From contig CALKUR010000054.1 in NCBI GenBank assembly GCA_937996725.1, positions 1 through 10,522 of the forward strand: a DNA stretch of 10,522 nucleotides, in the 5' to 3' direction. Source of the DNA: an uncultured Dechloromonas sp. (GTDB taxonomy: Bacteria; Pseudomonadota; Gammaproteobacteria; Burkholderiales; Rhodocyclaceae). Positions 1-7,135 of the stretch are shown here, in pieces. Numbering within the stretch: position 1 is the stretch's first letter; every line of letters starts with the position of its first letter. The notes beneath the pieces were generated by a model, which worked only from the letters and a program-made list of their open reading frames with translations, was not told the DNA's origin and did not search any database. The position numbers and the translations under genes were made by a program.

Positions 1-1
1 A

Positions 2-240
2 TTAGCATCGATTCCACCGACTACCTTCGATGCCATCTATCAAGCCACATATCAACTCTTCCCTTGGTTTGAATCAGTCAGAGGTATTGGCTCCAACCTT
101 CAATCTATTGAGGGCCAAATTCTTTTAGAGTCAATGTCGCAGTTGCTTGAGGAAGGCATCATCGCGATCCCATTGCATGATGCATTAAGAGTACCGATAC
201 AACATCAAGCAAAGGCTGAAAAAATTCTCAAAGAAATTTC
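2..240 (+). pseudogene. C-terminal fragment of an unrelated, probably mobile-element or replication-associated protein
   Basis: These bases read in the same frame as the downstream uvrA but do not resemble any part of UvrA. The translation contains FDAIYQ, then PWFESVRG, then SIEGQILLESMSQLLEEGI, then the motif AIPLHDALRVP, then a helix QAKAEKILKEI. From memory, similar C-termini (I.ES.IL...L....GI.ALP.HD...VP...A..A...M) occur in poorly characterised proteobacterial accessory-genome proteins. The order (helix, strand with HD, short spacer, amphipathic helix) also recalls motif C of family A polymerases (VHDE), which is only an analogy. GC is about 42% by hand count, against about 63% in the next 120 bases, so this piece has a different origin or is joined artificially. 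It is cut at its left end by the window. Confidence 0.5.
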
Positions 241-1762
241 GGCGCGCCTCGAGTTTCTGATCAACGTAGGTCTCGACTACCTCTCGCTCGAACGGTCGGC
301 CGACACGCTCTCCGGTGGCGAAGCGCAACGTATCCGTCTTGCTTCACAGATCGGCTCCGGCCTCACCGGAGTGATGTATGTGCTCGACGAACCATCGATC
401 GGTTTGCACCAGCGCGACAATGATCGACTGCTCGCCACACTGCGCCGACTACGCGATCTCGGCAACACAGTCATTGTGGTCGAGCACGATGAAGACGCCA
501 TCCGCATGGCCGACTACGTCGTCGATATGGGGCCGGGGGCCGGCGTACATGGTGGTCGCATCGTGGCCCAAGGGACCCCGAAACAAATCACCGACAACCC
601 GGATTCGATGACCGGTGCCTTCCTGGCCGGGCGAGAAGCCATTACGCTACCGGCAACGCGTAAAGCACCCGATCCAGAACGTGTGTTGCAACTTAAAAAC
701 GCGACCGGTAACAATCTTCAAGGCACCGACCTGACCATTCCGCTGGGGCTATTCACTTGCATCACGGGTGTTTCCGGCTCTGGTAAGTCGACACTCATCA
801 ATGACACGCTGTATGCCGTCTGCGCCAAGCACCTGTATGGCAGCAGCCTGGACCCGGCACCCTATGAAACGCTGGACGGCCTCGATCAAATCGATAAGGT
901 CATCAACGTCGACCAGAGCCCCATTGGCCGAACGCCGCGTTCTAACCCCGCCACCTACACCGGTTTGCTGACACCAATTCGCGAACTGTTCTCCAGCGTA
1001 CCCGAATCGCGCACACGGGGATACGAACCCGGGCGCTTCTCGTTTAACGTCAAAGGTGGCCGCTGCGAAGCCTGTCAGGGTGATGGTGTCATCAAGGTGG
1101 AGATGCACTTCCTACCCGATGTGTATGTGCCCTGCGATGTTTGCCATGGCAAGCGCTACAACCGTGAAACGCTGGAGATCCAGTACAAGGGCAAGAACAT
1201 CCACGAAATTCTGCAGATGACCGTGGAGGACGCGCTAGAGTTTTTCCATGCCGTGCCCACGGTCGCCCGCAAACTCAAAACACTGATGGATGTCGGCCTT
1301 GGCTACATCCAGCTCGGCCAGTCGGCGACCACGCTGTCCGGCGGTGAGGCGCAACGCGTCAAGCTCTCGCTTGAGCTCTCCAAACGCGACACTGGCCGCA
1401 CGCTATACATTCTCGACGAACCAACGACGGGCCTGCACTTCCAGGACATCCGTCTGCTCCTCGGGGTGCTGCATCGTCTGACCGAACACGGTAATAGCGT
1501 CGTCGTTATTGAACACAACTTGGATGTCATCAAGACAGCCGACTGGGTCATCGACCTGGGGCCAGAGGGTGGCGCCGGCGGCGGCCGCATTATCGCCGAA
1601 GGCACACCGGAAACCGTGGCCGCCACCAAAGGTAGTCATACCGGTCATTTCCTGAAACAGGTGCTGGCGCATTCGCAAATAGATAAGGCAACACCCGCCA
1701 AGAAGACACCGGCCGCCAAAAAATCGGCGCCTGTCACAAAGACCACGAAGAAATCCAAATAA
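2..1762 (+). CDS. uvrA: Chimeric 5'-partial frame: foreign C-terminal segment fused to the C-terminal half of UvrA
   Basis: UvrA is the damage-recognition ATPase of nucleotide excision repair; it works in the cytoplasm as a dimer and loads UvrB. The frame is open from position 2; the first ATG (134) lacks a good Shine-Dalgarno. Numbering from that ATG, UvrA-like sequence begins near residues 28-36 (AEKILKEIS). It shows the end of ATPase domain I (signature LSGGEAQ 59-65, Walker B YVLDEP 82-87, EHDED 117-121). ATPase domain II follows complete: Walker A GVSGSGKST 212-220, zinc module CEAC 311-314 with CDVC 334-337, second LSGGEAQ 401-407, YILDEP 425-430. About 470 N-terminal residues of the ~940-residue family are missing: the first Walker A, the UvrB-binding and insertion domains and the first zinc module. 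The product should not be a working UvrA. The tail from ~518 is Lys/Ala-rich (AKKTPAAKKS), beyond the E. coli protein's end. The uvrA identity is very sure; whether the fusion exists in the cell is not. Confidence 0.9.
   Translation, partial: LASIPPTTFDAIYQATYQLFPWFESVRGIGSNLQSIEGQILLESMSQLLEEGIIAIPLHDALRVPIQHQAKAEKILKEISARLEFLINVGLDYLSLERSADTLSGGEAQRIRLASQIGSGLTGVMYVLDEPSIGLHQRDNDRLLATLRRLRDLGNTVIVVEHDEDAIRMADYVVDMGPGAGVHGGRIVAQGTPKQITDNPDSMTGAFLAGREAITLPATRKAPDPERVLQLKNATGNNLQGTDLTIPLGLFTCITGVSGSGKSTLINDTLYAVCAKHLYGSSLDPAPYETLDGLDQIDKVINVDQSPIGRTPRSNPATYTGLLTPIRELFSSVPESRTRGYEPGRFSFNVKGGRCEACQGDGVIKVEMHFLPDVYVPCDVCHGKRYNRETLEIQYKGKNIHEILQMTVEDALEFFHAVPTVARKLKTLMDVGLGYIQLGQSATTLSGGEAQRVKLSLELSKRDTGRTLYILDEPTTGLHFQDIRLLLGVLHRLTEHGNSVVVIEHNLDVIKTADWVIDLGPEGGAGGGRIIAEGTPETVAATKGSHTGHFLKQVLAHSQIDKATPAKKTPAAKKSAPVTKTTKKSK
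205..243. other. Chimeric junction between low-GC fragment and uvrA
   Basis: Composition and protein similarity both change inside this short stretch, and the frame is kept. The residues around the join (AEKILKEI) fit both the helix ending the upstream protein and UvrA itself, since E. coli UvrA as I recall it has AEKILKEI before its first signature motif. The exact breakpoint therefore cannot be placed; the AT-rich codons continue to about base 239 and GC-rich host-like codons begin at 240-241. No direct repeat, terminal inverted repeat or tRNA end marks the site. Confidence 0.6.
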
Positions 1763-1804
1763 ACCACATCGATTTACACAACCACGATCGTCCGAGGAAT
1801 CACT

Positions 1805-3445
1805 ATGAGCACCACCGCACAGACAAGCTGGCTCGATAAAAGCCGCATCGTCGCCAAACCCGGCTTTAACCGCTGGCTCGTTCCACCCGCCGCACTCGCC
1901 ATCCATCTGTGTATCGGTATGGCCTATGGTTTTTCGGTGTTCTGGTTACCGTTATCGCGCGCCATTGGCATCACACAACCACTGGCCTGCCCGGCCGACA
2001 TGAGCTTACTGACGGAACTGTTTGCCTCGAATTGCGACTGGAAGATTTCAACCCTGGGCTGGATGTACACCCTCTTCTTCGTGTTCCTTGGTTCCTCGGC
2101 CGCCATCTGGGGCGGCTGGCTAGAACGCGTCGGCCCGCGCAAAGCCGGTGTGGTCTCGGCCGTTTGCTGGTGCGGCGGCCTGGTTATTTCGGCCATTGGT
2201 ATCAAGTTGCATCAAATCTGGTTGATGTGGCTCGGTTCAGGTGTCATCGGTGGCATCGGCCTGGGCTTAGGTTATATCTCGCCGGTCTCAACACTGATTA
2301 AGTGGTTCCCAGACCGTCGTGGCATGGCAACCGGCATGGCCATCATGGGCTTTGGTGGCGGCGCGATGATCGGCGCACCGCTGGCCGACCTGCTGATGAA
2401 GTCATTTGCTACGCCAACCTCCGTGGGCGTCTTCGAAACATTTCTGGTCCTCGCTGCCATCTACTTTGTGTTCATGATCTCGGGCGCACTGGGTTACCGC
2501 ATTCCGGCCGAAGGCTGGAAGCCAGCCGGCTGGACACCGCCGCCGCCGTCAAAGAGCGCCATGATCACCAACCATCATGTGCATCTGAGCAAAGCCTGGA
2601 AGACGCGTCAGTTCTGGTTGGTCTGGACCGTACTCTGCGTCAACGTCACCGCGGGTATCGGCATCATCGGTATGGCATCGCCCATGCTGCAGGAAGTCTT
2701 CGCCGGCAAACTGATCGGTATCGACGTAGCCTTCAACGAATTGAGCGCCGCACAAAAAACCTCGATCGCGGCCATCGCCGCGGGATTCACCGGCTTGCTC
2801 TCGCTGTTTAACATCGTCGGTCGTTTCTTCTGGGCATCGCTCTCCGACAAGATTGGCCGCAAAGCCACCTACGCCACATTCTTCCTGCTCGGCTTTGCGA
2901 TGTATGCCGCCATTCCGAGCACGGCCGGTAGCGCCAGCCTTGCCCTGTTTGTGATCTTTATGTGCGTGATTCTGTCGATGTACGGCGGCTGCTTCGCCAC
3001 CGTACCGGCCTACTTGGCAGACATGTTCGGCACCAAGTTCGTCGGTGCCATTCACGGACGCCTGCTGACCGCGTGGTCGGCAGCCGGTATCTTCGGCCCG
3101 GTCATCGTTAACTATCTGCGCGAGTACCAACTAGCGCATGGCGTGGCACGCGCGGATGCCTACAACATCACCATGTACATCCTCTCCGGCTTGCTGATCA
3201 TCGGCTTCATCGCCAACTGGCTGGTCCGTCCAGTTTCGGAAGAGTTACACATGAGCAAAGACGAAGTCGCCGAAGAGAAAAAGCTCGCCGACGATACCCA
3301 CGAGCACTTCGTCTCGGACGTCACTGCCATCGCCCACGAAGTCAGTCACTCGTGGAAAATCGCGCTGGCCTGGGCCGCTGTCTCAATCCCCATGGCCTGG
3401 GGTATGTGGATTACGCTGCAGAAAGCACTGCTGCTCTTCAAGTAA
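1805..3445 (+). CDS. OFA-type major facilitator superfamily transporter with extra C-terminal membrane helix
   Basis: Inner-membrane secondary transporter of 546 residues, resembling the oxalate/formate antiporter (OFA) family of MFS proteins; the substrate cannot be named. The first helix starts near residue 27 (PPAALAIHL..GMAYGFSVFWLPL). The loop 2-3 motif is GGWLERVGPRKAG (103-115) and the loop 8-9 motif is SLSDKIGRKA (345-354). A cytoplasmic linker at 234-268 contains WTPPPPSK. After the usual 12-helix core ends near 475 there is a charged linker (SKDEVAEEKKLADD) and one more hydrophobic helix at 517-538 (ALAWAAVSIPMAWGMWITL). The ATG at 1805 is chosen because GAGGA (1794-1798) lies 6 bases upstream. 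The gene begins 42 bp after uvrA with no terminator between, so read-through is possible. No oxalate or formate metabolism gene is adjacent. Family assignment is fairly sure; the specific role is unknown. Confidence 0.88.
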   Translation: MSTTAQTSWLDKSRIVAKPGFNRWLVPPAALAIHLCIGMAYGFSVFWLPLSRAIGITQPLACPADMSLLTELFASNCDWKISTLGWMYTLFFVFLGSSAAIWGGWLERVGPRKAGVVSAVCWCGGLVISAIGIKLHQIWLMWLGSGVIGGIGLGLGYISPVSTLIKWFPDRRGMATGMAIMGFGGGAMIGAPLADLLMKSFATPTSVGVFETFLVLAAIYFVFMISGALGYRIPAEGWKPAGWTPPPPSKSAMITNHHVHLSKAWKTRQFWLVWTVLCVNVTAGIGIIGMASPMLQEVFAGKLIGIDVAFNELSAAQKTSIAAIAAGFTGLLSLFNIVGRFFWASLSDKIGRKATYATFFLLGFAMYAAIPSTAGSASLALFVIFMCVILSMYGGCFATVPAYLADMFGTKFVGAIHGRLLTAWSAAGIFGPVIVNYLREYQLAHGVARADAYNITMYILSGLLIIGFIANWLVRPVSEELHMSKDEVAEEKKLADDTHEHFVSDVTAIAHEVSHSWKIALAWAAVSIPMAWGMWITLQKALLLFK

Positions 3446-3462
3446 TCCAATTCACGCCCAAC

Positions 3463-3489
3463 AAAAAGCCGCCTCATGGGCGGCTTTTT
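3463..3489. terminator. Bidirectional intrinsic terminator between the MFS gene and glmS
   Basis: The arms are AAAAAGCCGCC (3463-3473) and GGCGGCTTTTT (3479-3489), a perfect 11-bp inverted repeat with loop TCATG. The GC-rich stem core is followed by a T-run on either strand, so it can stop the rightward MFS transcript (stop codon at 3443-3445) and the leftward glmS transcript (stop codon at 3508-3510). Confidence 0.9.
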
Positions 3490-3507
3490 ACTTAAGGTGT
3501 CTGAAAG

Positions 3508-5337
3508 TTATTCGACCGTCACGCTCTTGGCCAGATTCCGCGGTTTATCCACATCCGTACCCTTGGCGAGTGCCGTGTGATACGACAAGAGTTGTAGCGG
3601 GACGGTGTGGACGATGGGGGATAGGCTACCGGCATGATCCGGCACGGTGATGACGTGGACGCCATCTTCTGATTTAAACCCCGTGTTGGCATCAGCCAGC
3701 ACGAAGAGTTCACCGCCCCGCGCTTTGACTTCCTGTAGGTTGCTCTTGAGCTTTTCCAGCAAGGCATCGTTCGGTGCAACGGAGACCACCGGCATATCCT
3801 TATCGACTAAGGCCAGGGGACCATGCTTGAGTTCGCCGGCGGCATACGCTTCGGCGTGGATATAGGTGATCTCTTTGAGCTTGAGTGCACCTTCTAGGGC
3901 GATGGGGTAATGCACACCACGGCCCAGGAAGAGCGCATGGTGCTTGTCGGCGAATTGCTGTGCCCACACTTTGATCTGCGGTTCGAGTTCGAGGACGGAC
4001 GTAATGGCCGCTGGCAGGTGGCGCAGGTCGGATACGAGGTTTGCCAGGTGCTCAGCACTGATGCTGCCTTTGACTTTGGCCAGCACCAAGGTCAACACGT
4101 AGAGCGCGGCCAGCTGGGTGGTGAAAGCTTTGGTCGAAGCCACGCCGATTTCCGGTCCAGCATGGGTCAGGAAACGCAGCGGGCAAGCACGGATGATGGC
4201 GGATTCGGGGACGTTACAGATGGCCAGGGTATGCGGCATCCCTAGATCCTGAGCATGCTTGAGCGCGGCCAGGGTGTCGGCGGTCTCGCCAGACTGGGAG
4301 ATGGCGATAACCAGGGTCTTAGGATCTGGGACACTATCGCGGTAGCGGTATTCGCTGGCGACTTCGACGGTGGTCGGTAGTTTAGCCAGGCTCTCTAGCC
4401 AGTAACGTGCGGTGAGGCCGGCGTGGTAGCTAGTACCGCAAGCCAGGATGAGGATGCGGTCAATGTTCTTAAAGATGTCTTCAGCTTGGGCACCGAACCA
4501 ACCCGCTTGTACCGTCTGGGCGCTACCCAGCATGTCCAAGGTATTGATGATGGCGCTGGGCTGCTCGAAGATCTCTTTCTGCATGTAGTGGGCATAGGTA
4601 CCCAGCTCAACGGCATCGGCAGACAGTTGGGATTCGGTTTCTTCCCGGGTGACGGGGGTGCCATCCTGACGGATGACGGCAATGCTATTGGGTGTTAGGA
4701 CGGCGACATCGCCATTCTCAAGGTAGACCATGCGGCGGGTAACCTGCAGCAACGCGGCGGTGTCGGAGGCGGCATAGTTGGCGTCGTCGGCCAGACCTAA
4801 CACCAATGGGGAACCTTCCCGGGCGACGATGGCGGTATGCGGGTTGTCCTGCTGGATGACACCGATGGCGTAAGCACCGATGAGGCGTTTACAGGCAGTA
4901 CGAACAGCGCTCACCAGATCCGGTGCACCGGCCAGGTTCTGATGCACCAGATGAGCGATGACTTCAGTATCGGTATCCGAGGTGAATTCGTAACCCGCGG
5001 CTTTGAGTTCAGACCGCAGCGCTTCGTGGTTCTCGATGATGCCGTTATGGACGACGGCCAAACCATTGGAGATGTGCGGGTGGGCGTTACGCTCACAGGG
5101 GGCACCATGGGTTGCCCAACGGGTGTGGGCGATGCCGGTTTCACCAGTGAGCTGCTGTTTCTCGGTTTCGGCGGTCAGATCGGCGACGCGGCCGGCGGAG
5201 CGGACGCGCACGAGGCCATTGCCATTGAGGACGGCGACGCCGGCAGAGTCATAACCCCGGTATTCGAGCTTGCGCAGTCCTTCTAGCAAAACACCGACGA
5301 TGTTTTTATGCCCTACCGCAGCAACGATACCGCACAT
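3508..5337 (-). CDS. glmS: Glutamine--fructose-6-phosphate aminotransferase (isomerizing)
   Basis: GlmS makes glucosamine-6-phosphate and glutamate from fructose-6-phosphate and glutamine. This is the committed step towards UDP-GlcNAc for peptidoglycan and lipopolysaccharide, and it takes place in the cytoplasm. The length of 609 residues equals that of E. coli GlmS. The N-terminal class II glutamine amidotransferase domain (1 to ~240) starts MCGIVA, giving the catalytic Cys2 after Met removal, with HTRWATHG at 71-78 and HNGIIEN at 97-103. Sugar isomerase (SIS) domain 1 (~287-420) has CGTSYHAG 300-307 and SQSGETADT 347-355. SIS domain 2 (~458-600) has Glu489, His505 and the C-terminal Lys604 (NLAKSVTVE), matching the known catalytic residues. 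The ATG is supported by GGAG (complement of 5346-5349) 8 bases upstream. A perfect -10 hexamer lies further upstream. No ribozyme or obvious small-RNA target was seen in the 28-base predicted leader. No anomalies. Confidence 0.98.
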   Translation of the reverse strand: MCGIVAAVGHKNIVGVLLEGLRKLEYRGYDSAGVAVLNGNGLVRVRSAGRVADLTAETEKQQLTGETGIAHTRWATHGAPCERNAHPHISNGLAVVHNGIIENHEALRSELKAAGYEFTSDTDTEVIAHLVHQNLAGAPDLVSAVRTACKRLIGAYAIGVIQQDNPHTAIVAREGSPLVLGLADDANYAASDTAALLQVTRRMVYLENGDVAVLTPNSIAVIRQDGTPVTREETESQLSADAVELGTYAHYMQKEIFEQPSAIINTLDMLGSAQTVQAGWFGAQAEDIFKNIDRILILACGTSYHAGLTARYWLESLAKLPTTVEVASEYRYRDSVPDPKTLVIAISQSGETADTLAALKHAQDLGMPHTLAICNVPESAIIRACPLRFLTHAGPEIGVASTKAFTTQLAALYVLTLVLAKVKGSISAEHLANLVSDLRHLPAAITSVLELEPQIKVWAQQFADKHHALFLGRGVHYPIALEGALKLKEITYIHAEAYAAGELKHGPLALVDKDMPVVSVAPNDALLEKLKSNLQEVKARGGELFVLADANTGFKSEDGVHVITVPDHAGSLSPIVHTVPLQLLSYHTALAKGTDVDKPRNLAKSVTVE

Positions 5338-5371
5338 AAATCCGACTCCAACGTCTTAAACAGTTTGCACA

Positions 5372-5377
5372 ATTATA
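5372..5377 (-). promoter_or_regulatory. Candidate -10 box (TATAAT) for glmS
   Basis: Read on the minus strand this is an exact TATAAT. It would start transcription near 5365, about 28 bases before the glmS ATG, leaving room for its Shine-Dalgarno site. No good -35 hexamer is found at 15-19 bp spacing, so the element is tentative and might need an activator. Confidence 0.4.
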
Positions 5378-5480
5378 CCGGTGAGCGCTGACATAAGCTT
5401 ATAAGAAAGGGCTATAGGTCAAAACAGGATCTTTGCGGATAATCACGCCATCGCCTTTACAGACATGCCCGAGGTTATCC

Positions 5481-6413
5481 ATGCGTATCGCCAATGACAT
5501 CACCGCCCTGATCGGCAACACCCCACTCGTTCGCCTCAACCGCCTGACCGATGGCGCTAAGGCCACAGTTGTGGCCAAGCTGGAATATTTCAACCCGTCG
5601 CACAGCGTCAAGGATCGGATTGGCGTGGCCATGATCGATGCCGCCGAAAAGGCTGGCCTGATCAAACCGGATACCGTCATCGTGGAACCGACCAGTGGCA
5701 ATACCGGTATTGCGCTCGCTTTCGTCTGTGCCGCCCGCGGCTATAAGCTGGTACTGACGATGCCAGAAACGATGTCTAAAGAACGTCGCGCCCTACTCCG
5801 TGCCTATGGTGCCGAACTGATTCTGACGCCGGGCCCCGAAGGTATGGGCGGTGCGATCAAGAAAGCCGAAGAACTGGCGGCCGCTAATGCCAATTACTTC
5901 ATGCCGCAACAATTCAAAAACCCGGCCAACCCTGAAATCCACCGCAATACCACAGCCGAAGAACTGTGGCGCGACACCGATGGACAGATCGACATCGTGG
6001 TCGCCGGCGTGGGTACCGGTGGCACGATCACCGGTGTGGCCGAAGTACTCAAGGCCAAAAAACCAGGTTTCAAAGCCATCGCCGTGGAACCCGATGCCTC
6101 GCCCGTGCTGTCGGGTGGCCAGAAGGGTCCGCACCCGATACAAGGTATTGGCGCCGGCTTCGTGCCAGACGTCCTCAATACCGGCATCATCGACGAGGTG
6201 ATCCGCGTCAAGAATGACGACGCCTTCGCCACCGCGCAACGCGCCGCCAAAGAAGAAGGTCTACTCGTTGGCATTTCATCGGGTGCAGCACTATGGGCAG
6301 CCGCTGAAGTCGCCAAGCGCCCGGAGAATGCCGGCAAGCTGATTGCCGTCATCATTCCGTCATTCGGCGAACGTTATCTGAGCACGGCACTCTTCGCCGG
6401 CCTAACCGACTAA
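5481..6413 (+). CDS. cysK: Cysteine synthase A (O-acetylserine sulfhydrylase)
   Basis: PLP enzyme that joins O-acetylserine and sulfide to give cysteine and acetate, the last step of sulfur assimilation; cytoplasmic, and usually a homodimer. The 310 residues are a typical length. Visible landmarks are the N-terminal IGNTPLVRL (11-19), the PLP Schiff-base lysine in NPSHSVKDR (Lys44), the substrate loop TSGNTG (71-76), the phosphate-binding GTGGT (179-183), the PIQGIGAGF loop (219-227) and ISSGA (265-269). The start at 5481 is preferred over the in-frame ATG at 5433: GAGG at 5471-5474 is 6 bases upstream, and MRIANDITALIGNTP is a normal CysK N-terminus. It is divergent from glmS, and its 143-bp upstream region shows no confident promoter on this strand. 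The gene ends in a strong hairpin. CysM is the alternative, but the overall motifs favour CysK. Confidence 0.96.
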   Translation: MRIANDITALIGNTPLVRLNRLTDGAKATVVAKLEYFNPSHSVKDRIGVAMIDAAEKAGLIKPDTVIVEPTSGNTGIALAFVCAARGYKLVLTMPETMSKERRALLRAYGAELILTPGPEGMGGAIKKAEELAAANANYFMPQQFKNPANPEIHRNTTAEELWRDTDGQIDIVVAGVGTGGTITGVAEVLKAKKPGFKAIAVEPDASPVLSGGQKGPHPIQGIGAGFVPDVLNTGIIDEVIRVKNDDAFATAQRAAKEEGLLVGISSGAALWAAAEVAKRPENAGKLIAVIIPSFGERYLSTALFAGLTD

Positions 6414-6428
6414 TCTTTAAACGCTTCA

Positions 6429-6467
6429 GGCATAAAAAAGCCGGGTAGAACCCGGCTTTTTTATGCC
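6429..6467. terminator. Long palindromic bidirectional terminator between cysK and the phasin gene
   Basis: GGCATAAAAAAGCCGGG (6429-6445) and its perfect complement CCCGGCTTTTTTATGCC (6451-6467) flank the loop TAGAA. The 17-bp perfect arms contain a GC core next to a six-base T-run on either strand, so the site serves both cysK (stop codon 6411-6413) and the convergent phasin gene (stop codon 6478-6480). Confidence 0.93.
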
Positions 6468-6477
6468 CTCAAATCGG

Positions 6478-7044
6478 TTACTTGCGGCGCGTTGGCCGCT
6501 TCGCCGATGCTTTTCCGGTCGCAGCGGAGACGGTGGCATTGCCCATCGTCGACACGCTATCTTCGGTCACTTCGGTAAAACGCAGCACGGCATCGTTAAA
6601 GCGCTCAAACGCTTCATTAGCAGAATTCATCGTGGATCGAATCGCCGCCACGGCGACTTGGGAGCCGGCTGGGGTCGATTTAGCGATCTGATTGGCCAAG
6701 GCGGTCATCGTATCCATGAAACCGCTGTATTGGGCTTCAATCAAGTGAACGGCATCTTCTTGGGCAACGGTCGATAGTTCGTAGAGGCTGCGCGAATACA
6801 AGACACCCTTCTCTACTTGGGGCTTCGACAATTGGCTGTGCAAATCTGCGGCATCGCGTGGCGACTTCACGGCCAGCATGCGCTGAGTGCCTTCGGCAAA
6901 ATCGACCATCGCTTCTCGCACCGCATGCAGATTCAATGCGGCCATACGCTCAGCAGAGGCCAATGCAGTATTACCCACCGACACCAGCGCATTCACGACG
7001 GAGCGCTGAGCGGCAAACATGTCATCAAAATCAAATCCGGACAT
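6478..7044 (-). CDS. Phasin family protein (PHA granule-associated)
   Basis: Phasins coat intracellular polyhydroxyalkanoate granules and affect their number and size. This 188-residue protein has the expected all-helical, amphipathic, Cys-free make-up. The N-terminal part (FAAQRSVVNALVSVGNTALASAERMAALNLHAVREAM, split over residues ~10-46) matches the Phasin_2/TIGR01841-type pattern of a short lead-in followed by an E-x-x-x-x-L-N-L-x-A helix. Next come an SPRDAADLHSQL segment and a YSRSLYEL segment, both typical of betaproteobacterial phasins. The C-terminus is basic (KASAKRPTRRK). The ATG at 7042-7044 follows a strong AAGGAG (complement of 7051-7056) with 6 bases spacing. It is last in a possible three-gene set read leftward, 91 bp after the DUF2237 gene, and probably also has its own promoter. 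I cannot say which phaP paralogue it is. No PHA synthase is in the window. Confidence 0.9.
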   Translation of the reverse strand: MSGFDFDDMFAAQRSVVNALVSVGNTALASAERMAALNLHAVREAMVDFAEGTQRMLAVKSPRDAADLHSQLSKPQVEKGVLYSRSLYELSTVAQEDAVHLIEAQYSGFMDTMTALANQIAKSTPAGSQVAVAAIRSTMNSANEAFERFNDAVLRFTEVTEDSVSTMGNATVSAATGKASAKRPTRRK

Positions 7045-7055
7045 TCGTGACTCCT

Positions 7056-7109
7056 TGGAACATCAGGTTAGGTGCTGCCTATTCTATGCTCATTACGACC
7101 AATGTTCCA
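7056..7109 (-). repeat. 8-bp inverted repeat in the phasin leader, abutting its Shine-Dalgarno
   Basis: TGGAACAT (7056-7063) and ATGTTCCA (7102-7109) are exact complements separated by 38 bases. The proximal arm touches the AAGGAG of the phasin gene (complement of 7051-7056). It could be a split protein-binding site or a stem in the phasin mRNA leader. A TAGAAT hexamer on the minus strand (complement of 7081-7086) between the arms is a possible -10 box. The function is unknown and chance occurrence is possible. Confidence 0.3.
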
Positions 7110-7135
7110 TGCTTTTCGCATAATCGCAATGGGTT

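Noticed and set aside
241..253. GGCGCGCCTCGAG at the chimeric join contains adjacent AscI and XhoI sites, as in cloning linkers
   Set aside because: The bases encode A-R-L-E in frame, which fits the normal UvrA sequence at this point, and such GC-rich words are expected in this genome. Vector origin is not needed, although checking for a cloned insert costs little.
1763..1804. Terminator or promoter between uvrA and the MFS gene
   Set aside because: The 42 bases hold no stable hairpin with a T-run and no convincing -10/-35 pair; only the Shine-Dalgarno of the MFS gene is supported.
1403..1906. 167-codon open frame on the minus strand over the uvrA 3' end and MFS start
   Set aside because: It is antisense to two clear coding regions, low in recognisable motifs, and explained by GC-rich codon bias on the other strand.
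2549..3130. 193-codon minus-strand open frame inside the OFA transporter gene
   Set aside because: It is a shadow of the real gene: charged, low-complexity translation with no family resemblance and no ribosome-binding site of note.
1805..3445. Calling this MFS protein an oxalate/formate antiporter
   Set aside because: OFA family members carry varied substrates, and no oxalate decarboxylation genes (frc, oxc) are nearby, so only the family level is supported.
4837..5286. 149-codon plus-strand open frame opposite glmS
   Set aside because: It is antisense to a fully conserved enzyme domain, and its translation has no family character.
5433..5480. Upstream in-frame ATG extending cysK by 16 residues
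   Set aside because: The extension is not typical of CysK, and GAGG is properly spaced before the ATG at 5481.
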